Shown piece after piece: positions 42,439 to 53,700 of a stretch of DNA of 64,000 bases (its first letter is position 1; every line of letters starts with the position of its first letter). The translations under genes were made by a program, and so were the position numbers. Source of the stretch: Patella vulgata (lineage: Eukaryota; Mollusca; Gastropoda; Patellidae); the NCBI RefSeq assembly GCF_932274485.2, contig NC_065882.2, positions 78,580,767-78,644,766 on the forward strand, in the 5' to 3' direction. The notes below the pieces were generated by a model that was not told the origin of the DNA, made no database searches, and worked only from the letters and a program-made list of their open reading frames with translations.

Positions 42439-43664
42439 AAGACTTGACCTCGGTGATAAAAGATGCGCCATTCTGCTCAAACAACGAGAAAGACAACGAC
42501 ATACGGTATGATATCATGATTTGACCACACAAGAAGCCGATAGTAATGTTTATATGTTTGCTAAGCAATGCTGTACTCTCTTGGTTAGCCATTTGGTAGA
42601 TAGTGTGACGATTAAGAGATAATCGCAACCTGTTGCTTTACATTGAAGTTTGAGTGTCCACGCCAACGCCACTCTATTTACCGCAAGACAGGCAGTTGGC
42701 CGTTTAAAGATGACTTGATGATTGACCAGTAGAAACATCTGTCTGTTACAACAATCTTACCCATCGTTAGTTGGTGGGGTGGATATAAGATGTGTGTCCG
42801 TGACTAACTCAGTATGGAAATTCTCATATCTTTCAGAACCGTTGGAGGTTCCGTTACAATAAATCATGTAACAAAACTGTTTGTTCGCCAGTTACCAATT
42901 GTAAATATAGCCATAGTATCCGTATAGGTCCACGAAAAGAAACCTATATTGTGATCCATAAAATAAGTATCCACTTCTTGGTGTGTAGCATTGACAAACA
43001 GATTTAAATATGGTTAAATTCTTATCATGAAATGTTCTGCCGATAAATTCAGTTTCAGAGTATTTTTTGGACGATATAAAAAGGTGAAATTGTCGATAAA
43101 AATCAGACCAGACCAGACCGACGGAGGAAAATTATGTTGTCTGTAAATCGTCACGAAGTCTGTTTGGTGATGGTTGATAATGTTTTTGTTCCTTCCCTGC
43201 AGTTCCTGATTATTCGTCATTTTACTTCTGTCATTTGCGACTAGCTTACGGTAATGTTTAACTATATGGGGCACATGTACAATGATTAGGTGGTGTGTGG
43301 GAGATGGACGTTTCCACCCACCTTTTTTCGAATTCCAATTACCAAGGGATACTCTTTGTATACTCTACACTCTGATTTATCTACGGGACTGCGATTGCTC
43401 GTACCATCCGAAAACACCTGACAAGTCGAGAACCCATCTTAAAACATCTCGACATTTCGTCTTCTTTTTTTCTTATGTCTAAAGGTTCGCAAAGTACAAT
43501 ATAGGGATGGACACTACACCACTGGACACTATGATTATACCCATATACCCTACTTGACGCTACCTGGCAGCTCTTGACACTACCGGGCAGCTTTGGGCTG
43601 GATTTTAAGCGCCTGGTAAATGGAGAAATTATTAAATTATGAAATATTTTCCAGATTAAGATTT
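42439..43664. other. GPCR 3' UTR and downstream sequence
   Basis: No frame of note. It carries one AATAAA. 43876-44210, 44567-45009, 46036-46835 and 47091-47540 are likewise free of supported genes. Confidence 0.45.
42858..42863 (+). terminator. Candidate polyadenylation signal of the GPCR gene
   Basis: AATAAA lies 420 bases after the GPCR stop codon. A stronger-looking alternative lies at 44915-44920. Which is used cannot be told without transcripts. Confidence 0.3.
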
Positions 43665-43875
43665 AAAATAAAATGGAATGAAATGAAATCGGGTTTAACT
43701 TCCCCTTGTTCTGCTCCGAATGGGCTAATGCAGACGGACATATGCCATCCATTGTGCTATGAGGGACATTTTGCCTGGACAGCGGCACTACGGCCTACTC
43801 TTAAATCAAAGTTCAACCGTCAGGGGACAATTGTCATAGACGTCCCACGTTTTGCACCGAATGGGCTAATGAAGG
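43665..43875 (-). mobile_element. SINE-B 3' half
   Basis: ATGAAATGAAATCGGGTTTAAC, ATGGGCTAATGCAGACGGAC, GACAGCGGCACTACGGCC. It ends with a second short GAATGGGCTAATGAAGG piece. Confidence 0.8.
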
Positions 43876-44215
43876 TCGACTATTTATTGATAACTGGTCT
43901 TGTTTTCGCACTGACGTTGGCCAGTGTTAGCTGTGCATTTAACTTGCATTCAAATCAACATGGCTTCTCACTGTGAACAAGAACATTATGTCTTCACGTT
44001 TAAAGTTCTCGATGAGCCAGATACAGGTCCGTTCAACGGAAAACACCGAAACTAATCTTAGACGTATCTAAATTACTTACACCGAAAATTTAGAAATGAT
44101 AACTTTTAAGATGTTTAAAAACTAGCTAGTGTTATTATGAAAGGCACAATTTGGACATTACACGTCGACAAACAAGTCATTGCTTTCGCCATTTAAAAAC
44201 TAGCTAGAATTATTA

Positions 44216-44566
44216 GGGACCTTTCGCATCGGTACGAAAACGAACTCCAACGTGCGATAATAGCTAGATAGCGTTAATTTCCACTCCATGAACTTCTCGG
44301 TCAAGGCAAAGTTTTCAATGGATTTTTTGGCAAATGTACAACAAATCAAGCAGAATATTGCTTTTGAACACATTCTACAAACTGTGCACAATCAAAAATA
44401 TACACAAAGCCTGGATAAATGAGGGAATATTCAATACAAATATGAGACAAGAAACATATTCGTTTGCATACCTACGTAAATTCAGCTCCATACTGGCCGA
44501 ACACTCAGATTGACGTCACAAGTACACACAAATCGATGACGTTTTCGTACCGATGCGAAAGGTCCC
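44216..44566. mobile_element. 351-bp DNA element with 27-bp inverted repeats
   Basis: GGGACCTTTCGCATCGGTAC... at the left is mirrored exactly at the right, and TATTA flanks both sides (44211-44215, 44567-44571). About 85 bp upstream a related uninterrupted stretch (AACTAGCTAGTGTTATTATGA, 44123-44143) shows the likely empty site. No coding capacity. Confidence 0.85.
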
Positions 44567-44914
44567 TATTATGATTTAAACTGCATAACATACATTTCAC
44601 GGCCGCCATTACAAACTGTTGATAACAGAGATGTTTACTCACTTGTACAGACACTAGCCGATTGTAGTTTTTATTTTACCCCTCTGAATATTATGTATAG
44701 CTTGATCATCTGTAAATTATTCCTTAGTATTTTTTTTAAAAAAAACAAATATTTTAATCCATGTAAATATAAGTATATTTTTTGTGAAAACGATCTATAT
44801 TAATAATATAAGATGTATAACATGTTCTTATTTTTAAAAAAAGAAAATTGTTATAGCTTTAGTGTTGCCAATTTAGTATTTATTGTTTTGTATTGTCTTT
44901 ATTTTTATCGATGG

Positions 44915-44920
44915 AATAAA
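44915..44920 (+). terminator. Alternative distal polyadenylation signal
   Basis: AATAAA is followed by GTTTTT, in an AT-rich stretch about 2.5 kb past the GPCR stop. It would give a long 3' UTR containing a SINE-B (43665-43875) and the 351 bp element at 44216. Weak evidence: motif only. Confidence 0.25.
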
Positions 44921-45009
44921 GTTTTTCGAAAAAATTACACTGATTTCATTGGAATCTTTCTACAAATATTCTAGCATTGGGTGTACTTTGAATTGAGATT
45001 TTGACGACA

Positions 45010-45240
45010 GAGAGAGAACTAGGGTTTATCCAGTTTATTTCCGAACTAACATATATGGTTCAATTTTACTTCCATAGTTCGCTCGCAATCAGGGTTTTTT
45101 AACAGTGAGACGAATCTGGTGGACCCGTAGGAAGCCCACGAGGTTTGTCACATACAAGTATTGGATCGAAACTACGCCACTTGACTCATTGAAAAATATA
45201 TAATCAAAAGCGCACGCGTTAGACCATTCGACACCCCAAT
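45010..45240 (-). mobile_element. SINE-A, degenerate
   Basis: CAGAGAGAGAACTAGGGTTT, GGTTCAATTTTACTTCC, CCCACGAGGTTTGTCACATAC, ACTACGCCACTTGACTC, GTTAGACCATTCGACACCCC. Confidence 0.7.
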
Positions 45241-45301
45241 CGCCAGATTTTGACGAACCTGCTAGTTGCCCATGTATCCACAGGTCACTGTGTTGCCATG
45301 C

Positions 45302-46035
45302 AAAATACGCCCACATTTTTTCAGGCGATAGACAGAGAACACGCGAAGCCAGCGATTTTTGTAAACATAGAAGGCCTGTTAAAGTATCGGATCTTTAAGT
45401 CATGTTCTTGAGGACAAAACTGGTTTAAATTTATCAGATATTTTTATTCTTCTTTAAACATATGATGTACAAAACTTAAGACTCCGTAGCTAGCGTGTGT
45501 TGGGGGAGCCATGGTCCTAGCTCGACTTGACACCCTTGGGTGCCAACTCGCAACTAACTCGGTCCCAAGTTAACTTTTAGACGCCCTCGCTTAGTCTCAT
45601 CTAGTCTGCTGATCACTTTTCCATTCTGGGTTTATAAAGCCTTCTAGATAAAGGTTCTCATTTGGCTCCTGCATCATATCAGATTTAACACTCGAGTACA
45701 GTTTGCTTATAAGACAAAGTAAATTAATAACAAAGGCAAACGATAAGTTTATATTATGGAAATGACTAATGAATGCCATCAGGGCCAACATGGGTGTCGA
45801 TAGCAGACAGGTTGATATTAAAGATGGCACGAAGAATCTATAACATCTGTCATTATGTAACAGGCCATAATCTAGGATGTTGCGGTTCGAAATGCGGTAA
45901 TATCAATAGGAACCAAGATCCTTGGGAAATAAATATACATTTTAATATTCATCAAAATCGGATAAAAAAAAAGTTGTGACCTATATAGTGTCCACAAACA
46001 AAATGTGAACGGACGTCCAGGCGGACAGAGCCGAC
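45302..46035 (-). repeat. Fragmentary minus-strand copy of the 15388 repeat
   Basis: AAAATACGCCCACATTTT at 45305, then from 45868 GGCCATAATCTAGGATG, GAACCAAGATCCTTGGGAA, ATCAAAATCGGATAAAAAA and GTCCACAAACAAAATGTG, the reverse complement of the start of the 15388 repeat. The middle is not recognisable. Confidence 0.5.
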
Positions 46036-46835
46036 GACAAAATACATCCACGTGAAATTGTCCCGTATAAAATGTTTTATTTGTTAGACTAAAATGGTGT
46101 GCTGCGAAAGCTGCCAAGCGGAAAAGCATTTTAATCAAAGTTTCTAAATCACAAAAACATCATGATCTTTCTTTGATGATTTCCACACAGCCAGACAATA
46201 AATTAAAACATAAATCAACCTATATACCGCTGCTTTGTGTAGACACATCAGTATCCAACAAAGTTTTAATACGGACTTCCATGTCTGGGAAATATTACAC
46301 AGGAATATCTAGGGTTTAATTATTGCATGTCTATCATCAAAGAAAGCATGATTGATGGTAAGACGTTATATAGGTTTGTCGGTTGTCTATCAGTTGGCGG
46401 ATTTACTGCCCCTAATATGTCATCATTTCTTATGTCAAATCAGACAGGAGTCGTCCGGATCACAAGTGACTCGAACTAATCTAACATTTTGTAATTGAAA
46501 TTCCCGTCGCTTTCGACCTTGGTTTTATTACCACCACCGACATCAGAACAACATAAGAAGTACTTAAGAGTTTCACGTCCTCTTAAAGCCTGGTTAATAT
46601 CGCATTAAATTAATGGGTTTCGGTACTATGTAACGATGTACCATTTCCTCCCTCTGCAAGTAATGTTTCAACAAATCTGACCCTCATCAACATTTTCATC
46701 AATGACATTAGCACCGACCTCTTCGTCAGATTCATTTGCCGAAGTCACTCCATATTGGTGTAGAATACTAATCTGATCAAGCACATTGCTGCTATCAAAA
46801 CCAAACAGGTTAAAATAATTAGAGTAATCAGAAAG

Positions 46836-47090
46836 AAAGAGGGAAATGGGCTTACGTCCACTAGACGCAAACTGGGTCATTTCGGGAATAAACATATGGC
46901 TCAATTGTATTTCAATCAATCGCTGGCGCGTAGGGGTCTTTAGCAGTAAGGGGGAAACCGGAGGACCCAGAGAAAACCCACGAGGTTAGATAGACGACCC
47001 TAGCGGCGAATCGAAATCGCGCCACGTGATTCAATTAAATACCTTATTATACAACGCGCACGCGTCAACCTTTCGGCCACCAAACCCCCC
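46836..47090 (-). mobile_element. SINE-A, full length
   Basis: AGAGGGAAATGGGCTTACGTCC to CAACCTTTCGGCCACCAAAC. AGTAAT is shared by both flanks. Lies between the two host genes, near the end of the transporter. Confidence 0.85.
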
Positions 47091-47227
47091 AACTAAAGTA
47101 ATGATATTGCATTTCTAAATATATATTTAAATTTGATGGAAACCATGTTGAAAATTGTTAGGCTTCCCCTTTAAATGTTAAAATCTATAGTGAGTATCTA
47201 CGTCTGGTCACTCATTTTGGGAAATGA

Positions 47228-47233
47228 TTTATT
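47228..47233 (-). terminator. Candidate polyadenylation signal of the transporter gene
   Basis: Minus-strand AATAAA about 310 bases past the stop codon. Motif evidence only. Confidence 0.3.
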
Positions 47234-47542
47234 TCAATACTGAATTATATTCAAATATTTAATATAAAAAAAACTTAAATCAAACGATGGTAAATTCATA
47301 CTTAACAATATGCGTGACAGGCACAGGTAGGGGTCAGTTCGCAACAAGGATCCATCTCATACAGACGCAGATACGTCATTATGTTAGGATTTCCCAGGTG
47401 TGATACGCGTGCGATGAGCAGGCTAAGTACACGCGACTAATGTCTGCGCGAATCTGGCCTTCTAAAAAAGTTTACGTAATAAAAAATATGAAATAAACGC
47501 AGTGGACTTTTAATATTGATCAATATATACAATACGGGGAAT

Positions 47543-47737
47543 TTATTGTATCATCATTGTTTTTTTTTCTAAACATATTTCTGAAACTTGTTCTTTCTGT
47601 TTACTCCATTCTCTCATTTCAGCTATTGTGGTAGGTAACTCCCTTCCTCTTGTCTCTGGTAGCAGGAAAAACAACATAGATGCCAAAACACAGCATGAAC
47701 CAAACACCACCCCTGGTCCCCAAATTATAATCTGACT
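47543..47737 (-). CDS. SLC22-type transporter exon 10 (TM12, PETRG motif, stop)
   Basis: Acceptor TGCATCTTTTAG, then SQIIIWGPGVVFGSC, TM12 and PETRGRELP, a charged tail and TAA at 47543-47545. An AATAAA overlaps the stop codon (47542-47547, minus). A later one at 47228-47233 is the more likely polyadenylation signal. Confidence 0.93.
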   Translation of the reverse strand, partial: SQIIIWGPGVVFGSCCVLASMLFFLLPETRGRELPTTIAEMREWSKQKEQVSEICLEKKTMMIQ

Positions 47738-50700
47738 CTAAAAGATGCAATTACAAAACGTTTATGGCAAAAGAACAAAGCATTAATTAATACCGGGCGT
47801 TCTCTTTGGACAGTAGGACAGTTTGCATATACTATAACCCTTAGAAATATCATCAGTTTCCAATTAGGGTATCACAAATTTCAAGCCATCGTTCGACTTT
47901 ATAAGTTGAACTAATAAGAAATATATACTGTAAGGTCAAAACAGGTGACCACTAATTAATACCGGAGAGTCTTCTTGGGCGACATAACAGTTTTTAAATT
48001 TACACAGGTGACAGAGGGTATTAAGTTATCCCCAGTTTCAAATAAGGGAATTTTACGTGTTAAAGCATATCAAATTTGACAGCTTGACAGGATCAATTTG
48101 GGATGAGGTTAAGAATCTCTTACCAATGTTGCTGCAAAGGGGCTTACGATTCCACCAACTCTTGATACAGCTGACGATATACCTATACCAGCATTCCTGT
48201 CAATATATATTCGGACACAATGGTTAATAGTTTTAAAACAAATATCTATGACAAATTAAATGGAGAGAAAGAGAGAGAGAGATGGGGTTTAACGTCCACT
48301 CGACATAAACTGCGTCATTTCGGGAGTAACACATGGTTCAATTATTAAATTTCAATAATTCGCTTGCGCGTAGGGGTCTTAAGCAGTGGGAGGAAACCGG
48401 AGAACCCGGAGAAACCCCACGATGTTGGACAGGCGACACTACTCGTTGTCACGTACAACCGGGGAATCGAAACCCCGCCAATTGACTCAATGACAGACCG
48501 TATGATACAGCGTGCACGTGCTAACCATTCAGCCGTCCACCCCCCCCCCCCCTCCCAATAGTTTTAAAACACGTATCTATGACAAATTAAATGTATAACA
48601 TCCATATGTATGTTTGGATGTAGATTGTAGTAATACCGGACTTCTTTGTTGTGTTTCTTCGTGATGGTAAATGTAACTACAGGTTAATTCGTTTCGACAA
48701 CTGTATTATTAAAACTGCTTGGCTTCGATGTTGCTTGTTCCCAATAAAGTATAGATGATGGCTGTTCTGATAGACCGGGTGAGCTCCGATGAATTTCGTT
48801 CACCACTCTCCTTTATAACCCCCTAATTTCTTTACGTCATAAACTGGCCTTGGCGTTAATTTCCTTCCCAAATATGGAATAAACATCCACATACTCCGAG
48901 GCGAATATTACCTTATTCGGTCAATCAAACACATGTCATAAACAGATAGTAATTGATAAATATTTTGACAATGGAAAGGAGAAAACCAATGTTTTACCAA
49001 ATTATCACTGTTTTTATATCCAAACACAATACTCAATTAAGTGAGTAGATGGGAAAGTGTTACATAGTGTTACAGGATTTCGATCACAAACAAATGTACG
49101 ATTGCATGGTAATACACAAATCAGGTGCCAAAAAGATCGTCCCCCACTGAGAGAAGTTATCGGTGTCAAATCCGTCGTCTTTGTCACCGAAAGCAGCAAT
49201 GCCCTATCTCCTAGTCCCTCCTCCACCCAACTCGACTTCGTCATCTTGCCATATCATGTCCCAGTAAAGGGCCTTATATGAAAGAACTTTGGCGATAAAA
49301 ACATGACTGCGTGATTCATCCGAACTCTTGGTCCCCGCCTGTTCTGTGTGGCTATACGCTTCCATCCGGACGCCTAGCAGGCATACATAATTATCCCACG
49401 AAGGAAATGAAATGGGTTTTAACGTTCTGCAGTGCTGTACCGAATGGGACAATGAAGATGCGGACCAATTAGTGACATACATCAAACATAAAAATACCTC
49501 ATATTTGTGGGAAATAATTCTGGAGTGAATACAAATAGACAGTTGTAAGAAGCTGTGATTGCGAACTTTCCCACAAGAGAGAATATCACACTTCCTATAG
49601 ATCCAGCAGAGGTAGTTCCTGAAAATATGTTCAAAGTAAAATTCAGTCCTCGTTCACAACACGAAATCAAATATACTTGAAAAGACCGATTTTATAAGGA
49701 TTTTAATCTTCAAATATTATTTTAAATTATCACCATTGAGAACTCGCTACTAAAGTTACGAAATATTTCAGACTAACATTGTTTGTAACAAAAAAAAAAA
49801 ATAATTCTAAAACTTATAATAGTGCGGATGTAGACTGCTCGCATCAGGTATTATGACTTTATTGCCCGGTGATAAACCATATTCGCACCTTATGATGATT
49901 GACTTTGCCCAGTGAAAAACCATACTCGCGCAAAATGACTAAATATGCAGTTTTAAACCATACTCACACCATATGGTGACTTGCTATACATAATGATAAA
50001 CCATGCTCACACCATATGGTGACTTGCTTTACATAATGTTAAATCATGCTCCCACCATATGGTGACTTGCTTTGCATAATGATAAACCATAATAGGGTGA
50101 CATAGGTTTTCCAGTGATAAACATTACTCAGACCATGATGACTTACTCTGCCGACTGATAAACAATGTTCGCACCATTGGACTGTCTTTAGACAGTTTTT
50201 AACCATACCCACACCATTTGGCTTTAACCAGAGGTAAAACATAATCACCCTATTTCATTACTTACAATTGCTGAACGATAATTTAATTTCCAATAACAGC
50301 TGTACGATGCTAACTATACTTACCTACTGTAGCCACTAAGGTCACAGATATAATTAATGTTGAGCCACTTAAAGCATGTAACAACACACCAAGTGTTCTT
50401 CTGCCAATACTAAGAAAAATATTAAAAAGTATAATTAACAATCCTTATAAGACATATAGAGGTATAGAGGTAGATTTCACAAATTCAGAAGTAGTATATC
50501 CATATAAGTGTTTTTAATTTATATAATTAATACACCGAAATTCGTCTTTCTAATTCGATTAAAAAATCTAGAAACTTGTTAATGGTCTCCAAGAACATGA
50601 TTACTCGAGTGGTGCGCCGTTTTCGAGGTTACGTGAAAATGGTCCCTTTACATTTGAATTAAACCGACTATTTCGCCGGCGAAAACGCATACATGGAAAT

Positions 50701-53700
50701 CGGCCTTTATTCTCGGACAAGTATAATGATTTATTTAGTCCACCGAATTTAGGCTCTGGGCGAATTTGGACCGCTCAGCAAGTTTGGGCCCCGGGCGAAT
50801 TGGGCCCCAGGCAAATATTGGCCGCTTGCGAAGCTGAGTATCCTGGTAGTTACAAATACACGAAGGACAATTTCGCAACAATCGGCATCGTCTGCGGATG
50901 GTGATATGAGATGAAATGAAATGAAATGGGGTTTAACATCCTAATGTTTTGCTCCGAACTGGGCTAATGAAGACGGGCATAAGCGATACAGTGTGCTATG
51001 AGGGAAACTTTGCCCGGATAGCGGCACTACGTACTACTCTTATATCGAATTCTAACTGTCAAGGGATCGTTTACGTGCACGCCTATGCATACGCCATACA
51101 ATGTGCTATGAGGGAAACTTTGCCCGGATAGCGGCACTACTGACTACTCTTATATCGAATTCTAACTGACAAGGGATCGTTTACGTGCACGCCAATGTGT
51201 ACATGGGACCTCGATTTTTCGTCTCATCCGAATGACTAGACAGCTGTCCTAGTCAGGCCTGCTGATATGGAGAGAAATGCACCGCCTACAAGACTTAGGC
51301 AATCTGATTAAAAGACAGATCTATATTTTGTTTCGTTTTTTTATACTTTCGACCTAGTGTATTAAAGACAAGTGAAACGAAATTTTGAACTATAAAAAAC
51401 GAAACGAAGTAGGGGGAGGGGGGGGGGCTAAAGATTTAACATCAAAGTGATTTGACAAGGAATAGAGTCGCCTGTTTTCTCCGGGCGTCCCGATTTCCAC
51501 ACATTGCTACAGACTCCCACGCGCATTGGAATTATTGAAATATAAATTGAACTATATGTTAATCCCGAAATTTCGAGTGGACAATAAACCCCATTTTCTC
51601 TCCCTTCTCTCTCTCATCAATACTTGGTGACACGCAATACAATATAGGGATCTTCAAGGTGGCGATCTTACCGTTTTAATGAAAAGAAAACTACGAACAT
51701 AGACGGGATCTCGACCAGTGCATTAAGAAAATAATTGAGGAATCTGTTACCAGACATTGAAGATGAGGTCAAGAATAAGCCATAATATGTCAAACTATTT
51801 ACAGCCCTGAAATATAATGTAGTGTGGGAGTTACAATATGATGCAATTTATACAATTAATATTCAGGGCATAGTTTGCGGGTCGAAGATACAAGTCAGGT
51901 GCAGTTAGCTCACATTTACTATATCCCAGATACCAATAGACAGTGTGTGATGTAGCGGTATGCTCTGTTTTCAACCGTTATTGACAGGCCTGGTTATTGA
52001 ACTACAACCTCAGTGTATTTCACAAAAGAACGTGTGTCTCAAGATAAAGTAAAACAAATTCAAACCAGATTTTGGAAAGGCCATACTACGTATTAAATAC
52101 AAAGTAATTGTTTATGCACAAGCATGCAGTGAGTCTGGTTTTCACGCCTTAAAGGCTCAATACCACTCTTGTTGTAACTGAATAATATGTCCCAATCTTT
52201 ATTCTGGTCAACAAATTGTTCTATTTTAGAATATTTCAATTAATTGATGATACAAATTTCATCTTAACACACCTTATTTAAAATTTTTGAAAAAATCAAC
52301 ATAATGGTTTGAAACGTCTAACGTAAACCTTTTTAAGTGAAACTTCGATTTAAAAATATTTTCGAACCCTCTGGACAAGAAAAATAGGATGTAATGGATA
52401 ATTTACACAACAGGTAGGACACTTAAACATCTAGTACTTAGATAGAGATATTATTTATTTTCTGGAGCTTTCAAGCCAGCAAGAGTGTTATTGTCCCTTT
52501 AAACTTAAAAGTATCAGATGCCACTCTTGAATGACTTGCACATTTATCTTTTTATAGAGCACTTCACAATCAAACTTTATCACTCCGCTTATCTAAAGAT
52601 GCATTCCCACGCACAAACTGGGTGATTTGTGGATATATTTGGACTAAAACCATATTCAAACTAATTAATCTATCACAAAATTGCTTCCTTCAAATACCTC
52701 TCAAAACATTGTATTCGCGAGAGGATACGTACCCAAGACATAAAATGTCCATTTTTAAAAGCCATGTTTATCATGTAACTTGATTGAGGGAGGGTCCATT
52801 TTCAAATATTTATTGGACGTTACTTACTTTCAATTGGTCATACATATTGAAGCCTTAGTTAAATTCTTGGATTATCTTCTACCAACTTCTTTATGCGTTG
52901 TTTAATTGCATAGTCTATTGTATGTTTAAACCCCTCAATGTTCCCAAAACCGCCAAACCATTTGATCAAGAAATAACAAGCGCTCCCTTAATCAAGATGG
53001 CAGACAAAAAGCCTTCGGGTGTCCAGTTAATGATACCCTGACATTTTTCGCAGTGCTTGCCCTGTGAGTGTTCTTCAGAGAATCCGATATTCGTCTGTAC
53101 TCTCTATTTATACCAAATTTACCATACTGTTATTGGTAACTACCCTATAAATACTTTCGAGTAAATGTATCTTTACGCCGTAAATGCCCATGATCGGACT
53201 AATGTTTCTAAAGGTATAAACCAGACTTATTGCGTTCTAAATGATATTGCGTATTTCTTTTAAGTTACGACAATCCCACAATGAACATAATATACACAAT
53301 GTTTGAACATTAAACCATTCAAAACATCGCCTCGGGATATTAGTTTTAGCCCAACGATTATACCTTGTCACTTGCAAGGACCTCTATCCTGTACCACTGA
53401 CATGGGGAACCCACCCCGGAAATCCAGATGAACTTTCGCGTCAAACCCAGGTTTGCGAGCCAACATTTAAATAAATTGTTGATTCCTACCAAATAAAACT
53501 AAGGATGGTTGTGATTTTAAGAATGTCGCGGTGCTTCAGTATGTCCAGTACTGTATATTTCGCGGGTTCCACCATACCGGACAAAGCTGTTTCTCCTGCA
53601 GATGGACTACCATTGTTCTCTATGAGATTGACTTGTTCATCCTTTGCTATAGTTGGTACCAACTCGTGGTGGTGTTTGCTCTTAGCGGCTGCTCGCTTAC

